A stretch of 64,000 nucleotides of DNA from Neobacillus mesonae (GTDB lineage: Bacteria > Bacillota > Bacilli > Paenibacillales > Paenibacillaceae), in assembly GCA_023715865.1 (NCBI GenBank), contig JAMBOW010000004.1:1-64000 (forward strand), written 5' to 3'. Both the position numbers and the translations under genes were made by a program. The number at the start of each line of letters is the position of its first letter. Within the stretch, counting starts at the first letter, position 1. The notes under the pieces are model-generated. The model saw only the letters and a list, made by a program, of their open reading frames with translations. It was not told the origin of the DNA and searched no databases. Below are positions 9,947 to 18,894 of this stretch, in pieces.

Positions 9947-10978
9947 ATGGCGTTGTGGTTATTTCGTGCTGGACGCTCTGGTGAGTATGAGTCTAAGTTT
10001 CTTAGTGATCAAAGAATCTATTTAACTTGGGATGAACTGAATATTGATTTAAGAAGCTTTAAAGAAAGATCTGATTTAATCAAATATCTAATGAATGATT
10101 ATGAAGCAGAGAAGCTAGCCAGAGCAAGAAATTGGGCAAGTCAGATTATGCCGATTGCGATTGATATGAAAAAAGGGGATTGGGTTATTTTACCTAGCAA
10201 ACTCAAGTCTGCGATCCATATCGGTGAGATTATGGGCGACTATGAGTTCCATCCAGACCACAGCAACCCGTATTACCACAGCCGGAAAGTGAATTGGTTC
10301 GCCACGGATATTCCAAGGACCAATTTTGATCAAGATCTCTTGTATTCACTTGGAGCCTTTATGACTGTCTGCCGGATATCAAGAAACGATGCAGAAGAAC
10401 GGATCAAGGCAATGCACAAAAACAACTGGATGACCAGCAGTTCAAAAGTTCAAATCAATATCCCTAACCAAGATCCTCAAGAAGATACAGAGAATATGTT
10501 TGATCTCGAAGAATATGCAAATGATGCCATTGCCAAATATATTATTCGTAAATTTAAAGGGCACGGTATGGCTAGAATTATTGATGCTATTTTAAGGGCA
10601 AAAGGCTTCACCACTTATATAAGCCCAGAAGGGCCGGACAAAGGTGTGGACATTTTGGCTGCTCCAGGAAGTCTAGGTTTTGGAACTCCAAAAATTTGTG
10701 TGCAAGTGAAGACATCAGATACCCCAGTAGACAGACCAACCTTAGATCAATTGATTGGAACCATGCATAACCACAAAGCAAGTCATGGATTGCTAGTATC
10801 TTGGGGAGGATTTAAGAGCTCTGTTGATAAAGAAATTGCAGCACAGTTTTTTAATGTGAGATTGTGGGATCAAAAGGCGATTATCAATGAGCTTTTAGAA
10901 ACATACGACTCGCTAGATGCAGATATAAAGGCAGAAATTCCTTTGAAAAGGGCATGGCTTCTAGCTGGTGAAGAATAA
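9947..10978 (+). CDS. mrr: Mrr-family restriction endonuclease
   Basis: A 343-residue protein. The N-terminal half (MALWLFRAGRSGEYE..., GDWVILPSK..IHIGEI, DLLYSLGAFMTVCRI) is the recognition-type region common in Firmicute Mrr proteins. The C-terminal Mrr catalytic domain (about 205-335) has the PD-(D/E)xK residues: Asp in KGVDIL (near 234) and QVK (about 252-254). Mrr enzymes cut methylated or otherwise modified DNA. ATG 9947 is preferred to 9941 because AGGGGG would otherwise be only 2 bases away. A terminator separates it from mcrB, so it may be its own transcript in the same cluster. No methyltransferase is nearby. Confidence 0.85.
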   Translation: MALWLFRAGRSGEYESKFLSDQRIYLTWDELNIDLRSFKERSDLIKYLMNDYEAEKLARARNWASQIMPIAIDMKKGDWVILPSKLKSAIHIGEIMGDYEFHPDHSNPYYHSRKVNWFATDIPRTNFDQDLLYSLGAFMTVCRISRNDAEERIKAMHKNNWMTSSSKVQINIPNQDPQEDTENMFDLEEYANDAIAKYIIRKFKGHGMARIIDAILRAKGFTTYISPEGPDKGVDILAAPGSLGFGTPKICVQVKTSDTPVDRPTLDQLIGTMHNHKASHGLLVSWGGFKSSVDKEIAAQFFNVRLWDQKAIINELLETYDSLDADIKAEIPLKRAWLLAGEE

Positions 10979-11008
10979 AGAAGATCACTTTTTTAAAAAC
11001 TTTAATGG

Positions 11009-11047
11009 GCAGTTTCCTTTAGTTTCAATTTGGAAACTGCTTTTTTT
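11009..11047 (+). terminator. Strong terminator between mrr and mcrB
   Basis: Perfect 9-bp stem GCAGTTTCC / GGAAACTGC with a 14-base loop and seven T residues. It makes mrr and the mcrBC-nudix genes separate transcription units unless there is read-through. Confidence 0.85.
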
Positions 11048-11060
11048 ACTTTATACTTAC

Positions 11061-11066
11061 TATAAT
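11061..11066 (+). promoter_or_regulatory. Candidate -10 box for the mcrB operon
   Basis: A perfect TATAAT stands just after the mrr terminator and 27 bases before the mcrB start. No good -35 is visible, so this is tentative. Confidence 0.35.
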
Positions 11067-11092
11067 TACCTAGTCATTTCACGGAGGTTATC

Positions 11093-13306
11093 ATGCTACC
11101 AGAATCACTTTCAAAAATCTTCAGATCCAAACAAAAGTCATACAAAATGGTCCTTATTCTTTCCATTATCGAATCCTATGAAGAAACTAAATCCATCCAA
11201 GCTCCATTGGATCAACTAGCTCAAAAGTTCCTGAAATACTTCCAACACGAAAGCGAGCTAGGAAACATAGTAGATTCGCCACCAGAACAACAAGCATCAG
11301 GGTGGAACGAATTTTCGCTAAGCCAAACCAAATCCCTACTGAAAACACCAATAGATGTCCTATCCTCTGTCCTCACATACGACCAAGTAAATCAAACCAT
11401 CACCTTCTCAAATCCAGTGTGGTTCAAGGAAGACACACTTAAGGAGCTTAAAGAATACGCCATGCAAGAACTAGACAGTTACAATAAAAAGCTAGAATTG
11501 AATAGAACTAATCAGTCTTCTTTCTCCTTACACGATGCTTTATCCCAAATCATGAACACATATCTCCAAGCCAAAACGGAACCCTTTGCCCAACATCCAT
11601 TAGGCACCTTAGTAAGAAACACCATTCCGAACCAATTAACTGATCTTTTATCATTAGATCATCATTACAAGGTACAAGGTTCCATTGGTCAGGGGAATTG
11701 GGCGACTATCCCTTGGATTGCCTTTATGGATAGACGCATTACTCAAACGACTCAGCATGGGGAGTACATAGTATATTTATTCTCTGAGAATATGGAATCA
11801 GTTTACCTTACTTTAGCTCAAGGAGTCACTGAACCCTTAAAGCAAGGAAAGCTCAGAGGGTACGAGTACCTCAAGAATAAAACGCAAGAGATCCGTAGCC
11901 TTATCCCATTAGATGGACTACATAAAGACGAGAACATCTTTCTCATGGAAAAAAGCGGCCTAGGCCGGGACTATCAAGTCTCTACAGTAGCTTATATCAA
12001 ATACGACCGGGATGCATTGCCAGGGGATGATGAGCTTTTACAAGATCTTGAGAACCTCGGCTCTAATTACAAACAGTACGTAGATATCGTACTTCAAAAT
12101 AGGGCAGATGAACCTACTCCAGAGGAGGAGCTAACTCCAGTGACCATCAATGTGCGCGAGCAACTGGAACAAGTAAAACAATACATTCACTACAAAGGCT
12201 TTCTCTACCCAGATGGTCTCATGGAGAACTTCTATTTATCCCTTAAGACAAAGCCTTTTGTCATTTTAGCTGGCGTATCAGGAACAGGGAAGACGAAGCT
12301 GGTGAAGCTTTTTGCAGAAGCTTTGGGTGCAACCATGTCGAATGGACAATTCACGTTAATCCCAGTAAGACCGGATTGGAGTGATCCATCTGATCTCTTG
12401 GGTTACAAGGATCTTTCGGGTGTATTTAGACCTGGGCGTTTAACGGAAGTACTCGTAGATGCATCTAAACCAGAGAATAAGAACAAGCCATATTTTATAT
12501 GTCTGGATGAAATGAACCTGGCCCGTGTGGAATATTACTTCAGTGATTTGCTGAGTGTTATGGAAACTCAAGAATGGCAAGGGAATCGGATTGTTACTTC
12601 TGCGTTGATTGGACCGGAGTCTTTAAGAGAGGAAGATCAGTCCATATATGGTGGCTTGGCTCTGCCTGATAATGTCTATGTGATTGGAACAGTCAACATG
12701 GACGAGACAACACATCCGTTTAGTAAAAAGGTGCTGGATCGCGCAAATACGATTGAGTTCAACTATATTAATCTAGAGCAATTTCCATCTGAGGGAATTG
12801 AGATAGACGATCTTGAGTCTTCAAGTACAAATAATGCTTTCTTACGAAGCGAATATTTGCAGTTAACCGATATGTATAACGCCTACCCAGAGCTTGTCCG
12901 CTCGACGACAGAGAAGCTGGTGAAGATTAACAATATCCTAGAGGAAATCCATTCACATGTTGGCTTCCGGATTCGGGATTCGATTTGTTTTTATATGGCT
13001 TATAATCAGCGATTTGAGCTATTACCAGAGGATAAAGCATTCGATGGACAGCTTCTACAGAAGATCCTGCCTAGAATTCAAGGAAGTAGTTTATCCGTAA
13101 AAAGAGTACTACTCCTATTAATGCAGGAGGCTATCGGCAAAACGATTCCTATTAAGGATCTCTTAGATGACGCTTCTGAATTATATATGAAATATGGTAG
13201 TAAGCAGCAGGCAGAAGAAGCAAAGTTTTCACAATCTGCTCGCAAGATTGCCTTTATGTTACGGAGGTTAGAAGAAGATGGGTTCACCTCATATTGGCTT
13301 TCTTAA
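11093..13306 (+). CDS. mcrB: McrB-type AAA+ GTPase with MrcB N-terminal (DUF3578) domain
   Basis: A 737-residue protein. Residues about 150-330 match the MrcB_N/DUF3578 type (VQGSIGQGNWATIPWIAF, then YIVYLFSENMESVYLTLAQG). Residues about 370-640 are the McrB AAA+ domain, with Walker A GVSGTGKT (about 394), Walker B FICLDEMN (about 469) and the McrB-specific motif GTVNMDET (about 530). McrB uses GTP to translocate DNA and activates the McrC nuclease at modified cytosine sites. The N-terminal domain sets the target and differs from that of E. coli McrB, so specificity is unknown. ACGGAGG precedes the ATG. It overlaps mcrC by 29 bases. Confidence 0.88.
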   Translation: MLPESLSKIFRSKQKSYKMVLILSIIESYEETKSIQAPLDQLAQKFLKYFQHESELGNIVDSPPEQQASGWNEFSLSQTKSLLKTPIDVLSSVLTYDQVNQTITFSNPVWFKEDTLKELKEYAMQELDSYNKKLELNRTNQSSFSLHDALSQIMNTYLQAKTEPFAQHPLGTLVRNTIPNQLTDLLSLDHHYKVQGSIGQGNWATIPWIAFMDRRITQTTQHGEYIVYLFSENMESVYLTLAQGVTEPLKQGKLRGYEYLKNKTQEIRSLIPLDGLHKDENIFLMEKSGLGRDYQVSTVAYIKYDRDALPGDDELLQDLENLGSNYKQYVDIVLQNRADEPTPEEELTPVTINVREQLEQVKQYIHYKGFLYPDGLMENFYLSLKTKPFVILAGVSGTGKTKLVKLFAEALGATMSNGQFTLIPVRPDWSDPSDLLGYKDLSGVFRPGRLTEVLVDASKPENKNKPYFICLDEMNLARVEYYFSDLLSVMETQEWQGNRIVTSALIGPESLREEDQSIYGGLALPDNVYVIGTVNMDETTHPFSKKVLDRANTIEFNYINLEQFPSEGIEIDDLESSSTNNAFLRSEYLQLTDMYNAYPELVRSTTEKLVKINNILEEIHSHVGFRIRDSICFYMAYNQRFELLPEDKAFDGQLLQKILPRIQGSSLSVKRVLLLLMQEAIGKTIPIKDLLDDASELYMKYGSKQQAEEAKFSQSARKIAFMLRRLEEDGFTSYWLS

Positions 13307-15689
13307 TCATAGCGTAGAACTGATCCGGATTGAGACGAATCTTTTTAACCTTTATATTCAGGGTAAGCCATATCATCCTACGGTAGAATCCTTACAGCTT
13401 CATCGTGATGATGTTGGAGCCTGGATGGATTCGAACACACTGCAGATCAGCAGTTTATCCAGTGAACTTGAGCTAGAGAGTATATCTGTTTTTTCGCCTG
13501 AGCAGGGGCAACTTGTTTCATGGAAGACGGGAGAAAAGAGCTATCCGTTATTTTATGAAACACAGTCATATGAGCTTGTTATTGAGAAAAAACAGGGGAC
13601 AGATCTGACCTTCTATCATGACAATCTATATATTCGTCAGGCAGTTAAACCGCTAGGACAGTCGATCCTCTCGGGTATCTTAAATTTCCAGAATGAAGTG
13701 GGATTAACGGAGCTTGAGCTTCGTCATAACGGTAGGTCTTTGTTTCAGATGCAAATCGAGATCTATCCCTCCAAAATAGATTACAAAAAGGATTACCAAA
13801 TGATCCTGAGTGACATTAATCGGCAGATTTATAATCTATCCTTTGATTTTTTAAGAAAGACATATCATCTGACAGGGTTGAAGGAGACACGGAAACAGAG
13901 TCTAACGGAATTTTTTACGATTTTGCAGCATGTGTTTGATCAGTTAAGACAAGCAGTAGAACGAATTCACGCAAACCCTCATTACAGCCTAGTTAAAGAG
14001 CAGAGAATCGTAGACTCAGCCAAGGTTAGGAAGGCGGGAAAAGAGAATATCGCATTTCTCTCCAAACGCCCGTATTTATTGAGCCATCATGAAGAGCATG
14101 GCTTCATTCCACATCAGGGCCAAAGCCTGCATCCATCCCATGCCCTTGAGACGAAACGTCGTGTTCAGTTCGATACATTGGAAAATCGATTTGTGAGATG
14201 GGTGCTTATCCGGGTATCGAAGAAGCTGCAGGAGATGAAGAGAAAACTGAGCGGTTCAGGCAAAATGCAGGATCCCATACTGGATAAACGAATCACCTCG
14301 ATTCAAAATCAGTTGCAGCGTCTATTGCAGCTCGATTTTTTAAAAGTCGGTGAGATGAAGCAGTTATCGGTTTCATTAGTACTACAGATGGCTCCAGGAT
14401 ATCGCGAGGTGTATCGAAGTTATTTAATGCTGATGAAAGGACTGAGCGTGCAAAGCGATTTGTTCCGTTTATCCATGAAGGATTTAGCACAATTGTATGA
14501 GTATTGGTGCTTCCTGAAGATTAACGAGCTCCTTGGTCACAAGTATGAGCTATTGAAGCAGGACATGATAAAGGTGAATCGCACGGGCGTATTTTTTACA
14601 TTGGACAAATCACAGTCGGCAAAGATGGAGTACCGGAACCCGAAGAACGGTGAGATTTTTACGCTCTATTACAATGCTCTGCCTCGTGGGGATCGGAGTG
14701 CTACATTAGGCCAAAGACCGGATAATGTTCTTACTTTGAAAAAGAATGACTCCGCGATGGAGTATAAATATATATTCGATGCGAAGTACCGAATTGATCC
14801 TGCTTACGAAGGCACCTATTATTATGAGAAATATAAGCGACCTGGACCGGTGGAGGAAGATATTAATACGATGCACCGTTATCGGGATGCGATTGTCTAC
14901 AGTGAGGGTGGGCAGGAGCTAGAGCGCAGCATGTTCGGAGCTTATGTGCTTTTTCCTTATCCTGATGAAGTGTCTTACCGTGAGCATAAGTTTTATAAGA
15001 GCATTGAGCTTGTAAACGTTGGGGCCTTTCCTTTCTTACCGAATGCGACTGAGCTGATGGATAAGTTCCTGGAAGAGATTATTATGGATAGTCCTGAAAA
15101 AGCCTATGAAAGGTCTACGAGACCACGTGGGACAAATCGTTATTATAAAGATAAGCTTGCAGGCAAAAATGTATTGGTTGGATCGTTAAGAGAAGTTGCT
15201 CAATTACAAAGTGCATTAGAACATGGATATTACCATCTTCCGCTTGAGAACATTTCGGATCATAAAATCCTTACTCAAATTGAGTACATAGCTCTGTATC
15301 AATCTAAAGGGAAATTTGCTGACACTGGCGAAATGGGAGTTAACTGGTATGGTAAAATCCAGGATTGGAAAGTGCTAAGAAGAGAAGAGATCAAGGAACG
15401 ACCTGCCCGAAAGGGAATGGAGAATCAGCTCTATATAAAGTTCAGTATCGAGGAATGGATTAAAAGAGAAGAACCCATCGAATCAGGAGGTCTTGGTATT
15501 TACCGGTTGCTTTATACCTCCAAATATATATTTGATCGTGCTAAGGAAATTGCTGAACTTAAGCTGGAAACAGAAGAACAGTTAAGCGAATGGCGAGAGA
15601 AGAGACGAAGAGGTGTGGTGAAGGTAGAGCTGGATCATACCCAGGTTGACTTGGCGAAGCAGATTAAAGAGATTCGGATAGATGAATAA
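13278..15689 (+). CDS. mcrC: McrC-like nuclease (DUF2357 / PD-(D/E)xK superfamily)
   Basis: An 803-residue protein, much larger than E. coli McrC (about 350). The first half has a DUF2357-like beta-rich and helical region. The nuclease core lies around residues 440-540: RPDNVLTL (Asp near 480) then YIFDAKYRID (D-A-K near 500-502), the PD-(D/E)xK signature. A ribosome site GGAGG lies inside the end of mcrB and the genes overlap by 29 bases, so the two are translationally coupled. The C-terminal ~200 residues are an extra domain I do not recognise. Together with McrB it should cut modified DNA. Confidence 0.85.
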   Translation: MGSPHIGFLNHSVELIRIETNLFNLYIQGKPYHPTVESLQLHRDDVGAWMDSNTLQISSLSSELELESISVFSPEQGQLVSWKTGEKSYPLFYETQSYELVIEKKQGTDLTFYHDNLYIRQAVKPLGQSILSGILNFQNEVGLTELELRHNGRSLFQMQIEIYPSKIDYKKDYQMILSDINRQIYNLSFDFLRKTYHLTGLKETRKQSLTEFFTILQHVFDQLRQAVERIHANPHYSLVKEQRIVDSAKVRKAGKENIAFLSKRPYLLSHHEEHGFIPHQGQSLHPSHALETKRRVQFDTLENRFVRWVLIRVSKKLQEMKRKLSGSGKMQDPILDKRITSIQNQLQRLLQLDFLKVGEMKQLSVSLVLQMAPGYREVYRSYLMLMKGLSVQSDLFRLSMKDLAQLYEYWCFLKINELLGHKYELLKQDMIKVNRTGVFFTLDKSQSAKMEYRNPKNGEIFTLYYNALPRGDRSATLGQRPDNVLTLKKNDSAMEYKYIFDAKYRIDPAYEGTYYYEKYKRPGPVEEDINTMHRYRDAIVYSEGGQELERSMFGAYVLFPYPDEVSYREHKFYKSIELVNVGAFPFLPNATELMDKFLEEIIMDSPEKAYERSTRPRGTNRYYKDKLAGKNVLVGSLREVAQLQSALEHGYYHLPLENISDHKILTQIEYIALYQSKGKFADTGEMGVNWYGKIQDWKVLRREEIKERPARKGMENQLYIKFSIEEWIKREEPIESGGLGIYRLLYTSKYIFDRAKEIAELKLETEEQLSEWREKRRRGVVKVELDHTQVDLAKQIKEIRIDE

Positions 15690-16141
15690 TGAAGTATAAG
15701 AGAGATGCAATATACATTAAAATAGACGAAGGATACTCTGCAATTGGATGTGATAACGTGATTGAAGTAGCGGCAGCTATTATCGAAGATACAGAAGGGC
15801 GTATTCTCATTGCGCGAAGAAGGGAAGGCAAGTCACAAGCGGGATTATGGGAGTTCCCAGGCGGTAAAATAGAAGCTGGAGAGTCGCCGGAACAGTGTTT
15901 AATAAGAGAGCTGCGAGAAGAGATAAATATCAAAATCGAACCCTACGCTTTTTTTGCTGTGAATGAGCATGCCTACGATACGGTGACGATCCGTCTCATT
16001 GCTTATAAGGCACGAATGATAGGCGGAATAATTCAGTTATCAGATCATGATGAATATCGATGGGTAGGAGCAGAGGAGCTGACAAATTATCCATTTGCTC
16101 CAGCAGATATTCCTTTTGCCCAGCAGTTATCTGCCCATTAA
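15689..16141 (+). CDS. NUDIX hydrolase resembling NudG (modified-cytidine nucleotide pyrophosphatase)
   Basis: A 150-residue protein. The full NUDIX box G-x5-E-x7-REUxEExGU is present as GGKIEAGESPEQ..RELREEI (residues about 57-80). Outside the box it resembles E. coli NudG: VAAAIIEDTEGRILIARR, SQAGLWEFPGGK and the C-terminal YPFAPADIPF (NudG has YPLAPADIPL). NudG is known to hydrolyse CTP/dCTP and prefers 5-methyl- and 5-hydroxy-dCTP. The ATG overlaps the mcrC stop (TAATG), so it is translationally coupled to a modified-DNA restriction system. A role in clearing modified dCTP is inferred. MutT-like 8-oxo-dGTP cleansing is the alternative. Confidence 0.85.
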   Translation: MKYKRDAIYIKIDEGYSAIGCDNVIEVAAAIIEDTEGRILIARRREGKSQAGLWEFPGGKIEAGESPEQCLIRELREEINIKIEPYAFFAVNEHAYDTVTIRLIAYKARMIGGIIQLSDHDEYRWVGAEELTNYPFAPADIPFAQQLSAH

Positions 16142-16251
16142 TGAAGGTCTTCCGTATGAATTGTTATTAATAATGTAGGGTCGAGAGAACCTTTTCCATA
16201 GAGAGAGATATAAGTAAAATTATACCTATCTATCATATGGAGAGGTAGCCT

Positions 16252-17577
16252 ATGACACGAATTAAAGTTCCAGTTGAGGTGCTGCTATCGGTATCTGATC
16301 AATTCGACAACGCATCTAACCAGCTTAAGATGATGAATGAGAACCTTCTCCGGCAAATTTTTATGCTGATGTCTAACTGGTATGGCCAGAGAGGGACAGC
16401 TTTTCAAACTGATTTCAAGACAGCCTATGAACATATGAATGTAACCATAGAACGTATGCATGTGATCAGCCAGGAGCTGAAGGGAATTGCTGTTCGTTTC
16501 ATGGATGCGGACCAGCTGCAAGATTTTATGAGCGAACAGCGAATGGAATTATTCGCTAAACTAAGTACAACAAGTAGCGATAGCGAGCCGCCTAAATCAT
16601 TCTTGGAAAAAGCGGGAGACGCAGCAGTAGGTTTCGGCAGTGGGGTTAAACAGGGCCTGGGTAATCTTGGCGATTCCCTAAAAGATACTGCGACTGCCTT
16701 ATACGAAGATCCACTAGGAACACTGGGAGACATGGCATATAACGCCACTATAGGAACGGCAGAAGACATTAAAGATGCTGCAGTATGGGGCAAAGATATG
16801 GTCATGAGTGAAGAGAAGCGAGAGGCTTTTTGGGCAGAAACACAGAGAGATATAGACGAGTCAGGAGGTTATTCTAACTACATAGGTGAAAAGGCCGCTG
16901 TAGTTTTAGGGTCAGCAGCAATTAGTAGAGCCGGGATTAAAGGAGGTTCGAAATTAAAGCATGACATTGGTGGAGATGGAGGCAGTAATAAGGGAAGTAC
17001 TAAAGAGTCGGATAAAAGTGGCAGTGTAGTTTCTAAGGCTGGTGTAGTGAGTGAGGGAGAGGGTGGTCAACACTTACTTTCAAGTATAGGGAAGGTAGAT
17101 GGTTCTCCCTCTACAGTGAAATACTTGGAAGACAGTATTAGAAATGAACCATTTGAACACGGTCTGTTTTTTGATAAAGATGGCAATGTGATAAGTGAAT
17201 TAGTGTCTGATGGAGAAAAGGCGAAAATTGACCTTTCTTCATATAAAAAGATAGCAAAGGATGCTACATTTACACATAACCACCCTAATAGCAGTAGGTT
17301 TAGTATAGCAGATCTAGAAACGGCAGTACATTTCGATATGGCAGAAATAAGGGCTGTAACTCCAAATGGGGTAACCTTTAGTCTTAAGCGTGGAACTGAT
17401 GGATGGGGTATCAATCCGCTTGATGTTGAGAAATTTTTCAAACAAACACAAAGAGAACTTTCTAGCGACCCTATAGCTAAAACATTTTATAAAGAAGGTA
17501 ACACGGAGGCAGTATGGGATTTACTTTACAGTAAAATGGCAGAGAAAATTGGAGGGAAGTTTGATGTTTATAAATAA
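16252..17577 (+). CDS. WXG100/LXG-type polymorphic toxin with JAB-like C-terminal tip
   Basis: A 441-residue protein. Residues 1-100 form a helical WXG100-type module (SNWYG turn, then a long helix), the signal for type VII secretion in Bacillota. Residues 110-215 are a Gly-rich pre-toxin linker nearly shared with the toxin at 20324. From about 265 the tip differs: the HNHPN motif (His342, His344) with Ser351 and Asp354 resembles the JAMM/JAB metal site HxH...SxxD, though the spacer is one residue shorter than usual. Aravind-type Tox-JAB tips are known in polymorphic toxins. GGAGAGG precedes the ATG. The next gene overlaps its 3' end by 14 bases and is the likely immunity gene. Confidence 0.75.
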   Translation: MTRIKVPVEVLLSVSDQFDNASNQLKMMNENLLRQIFMLMSNWYGQRGTAFQTDFKTAYEHMNVTIERMHVISQELKGIAVRFMDADQLQDFMSEQRMELFAKLSTTSSDSEPPKSFLEKAGDAAVGFGSGVKQGLGNLGDSLKDTATALYEDPLGTLGDMAYNATIGTAEDIKDAAVWGKDMVMSEEKREAFWAETQRDIDESGGYSNYIGEKAAVVLGSAAISRAGIKGGSKLKHDIGGDGGSNKGSTKESDKSGSVVSKAGVVSEGEGGQHLLSSIGKVDGSPSTVKYLEDSIRNEPFEHGLFFDKDGNVISELVSDGEKAKIDLSSYKKIAKDATFTHNHPNSSRFSIADLETAVHFDMAEIRAVTPNGVTFSLKRGTDGWGINPLDVEKFFKQTQRELSSDPIAKTFYKEGNTEAVWDLLYSKMAEKIGGKFDVYK

Positions 17578-18070
17578 TGACGAGGGAATTAATACAAAAT
17601 TTCTTTATAGAAAACCTGTAATTATTGGAGTGTTGGACGATAGCGATAATGATCCCTTTGATATGAGCTGGATGGTTGATAACTCGTGGGAACTGTTAAA
17701 AGCAAAATTTTTAAAAAGTTCTTTTAACGATTTAGTTTTAGGGTTAGTGGAGATATTTGGAGTGGGGCAACCAAACTACTCATCACTTGGTGAAATGTTT
17801 GGTGAGGAAACAAAGATAGAGAATGATAACGAGAAAATAGTATATATAGTAACCAATGTTGAGAGAAATTTCAATGATATTGTTAGAGTGGAGATGTACC
17901 TAGACCCTATTAACCGAAATATTAAAGATTTACTTTTATATACTCGGGAAGGGTTGGATATGTTAACACTAAAAGAACTATTAAACGATAAATATGAGGG
18001 ACTATCTATTGAGTTAAATGGACAGTTTATTATTGCGGATAGGGACTATAGAATCATTATCACTATATAG
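17564..18070 (+). CDS. Probable immunity protein for the JAB-like toxin
   Basis: A 168-residue acidic protein (MFINNDEGIN...) with no family that I recognise. The ATG at 17564 is chosen because GGAGGG (17551-17556) is 7 bases upstream, inside the toxin reading frame; the two genes overlap, as toxin-immunity pairs often do. AT content is clearly higher than in the flanking housekeeping genes, typical of exchanged toxin cassettes. Function is inferred from position only. Confidence 0.6.
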   Translation: MFINNDEGINTKFLYRKPVIIGVLDDSDNDPFDMSWMVDNSWELLKAKFLKSSFNDLVLGLVEIFGVGQPNYSSLGEMFGEETKIENDNEKIVYIVTNVERNFNDIVRVEMYLDPINRNIKDLLLYTREGLDMLTLKELLNDKYEGLSIELNGQFIIADRDYRIIITI

Positions 18071-18266
18071 TTAAGAACTGTGTTTAGATGAAGCTGTAGC
18101 AGCACATTTGGTTAATCATGAATAACAGAAAGTGTCTCAATTATACTCATGTTCATGTTATTAACAAATCATAACCTTAAGAATATTGGAGCAAAGAGAT
18201 GAGTCCCAATAAAATAAGTATACTATCTGAGAAAGAACGGATGAACAAGTCGAAGGTATAACGATT

Positions 18267-18401
18267 ATGATAGATGGCAAATTAAAAAATATGTTAGACA
18301 TAATCATTGAAAAAGAGAGCACATACAATAACTATTCAGAGCTGATTAGGGACATAATGTTTGCTGGTATAAATCAATTTATTGAAAAGCATAAGAGCTA
18401 G
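18267..18401 (+). CDS. Small ORF, possible ribbon-helix-helix fragment
   Basis: 44 codons from ATG 18267. The stretch TYNNYSELIRDIMFAGINQF looks like the two helices of a ribbon-helix-helix (CopG/Arc-type) DNA-binding protein or antitoxin. Only a weak AAGG lies upstream, and an in-frame stop precedes it. It may be a small gene or a remnant. Confidence 0.3.
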   Translation: MIDGKLKNMLDIIIEKESTYNNYSELIRDIMFAGINQFIEKHKS

Positions 18402-18527
18402 AAATGACCTTCTGTATGGGCTTATATAACAGCACTAGAGTAATCCAAGATACCAGTAAGTGAGACAGGAGGAGTCATAGATTGTATAGAGATCTAGATC
18501 ATCTTCTTTCAACTGCAGCCTGTATAG

Positions 18528-18647
18528 AACGCTACAGATGACGAGCTGTTTGAAATATGTGTAGATACGCTCAGAAGTTATACAGATGCAGCGAGCAAGA
18601 AATTAATAATGAATGATCCATCTATTGTAGAACTAACCTATTCATAA
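18528..18647 (+). pseudogene. Possible 3' remnant of an immunity-like gene
   Basis: An open stretch of 39 codons with coding-like composition (begins NATDDELFEICVDTLRSY) follows directly on a TAG and has no start codon or ribosome site. It ends at TAA 18645-18647. It looks like the tail of a deleted gene; no family is recognised. Confidence 0.3.
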
Positions 18648-18673
18648 TGCATGTAGATGATACAAGCTAACAC

Positions 18674-18710
18674 AAGCTTATTCCGACGCAGGTGCGGAGT
18701 GGGCTTTTTT
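18674..18710 (+). terminator. Intrinsic terminator
   Basis: AAGCTTATTCCG pairs with CGGAGTGGGCTT (several G-T pairs) and is followed by six T residues. It insulates the symporter gene from the toxin cassette. Confidence 0.75.
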
Positions 18711-18894
18711 AATTTCTAGAAGACTCGTTTATTATCGCATGGGTACTTTTCATGAATCTCTCTATACCGCCCTTGATCTTTATATAAGGTAATCATATTG
18801 AGAATTAGGAAAAATGTATTATATATCTTAAATTTATTACATTTTGGTCATGACAATTACATTATTGTGTGATATATTTTTGAGAATTCGTATT

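Noticed and set aside
9947..16141. Classical type I, II or III restriction-modification system
   Set aside because: No DNA methyltransferase or specificity subunit is present. All motifs are of modification-dependent (type IV) enzymes.
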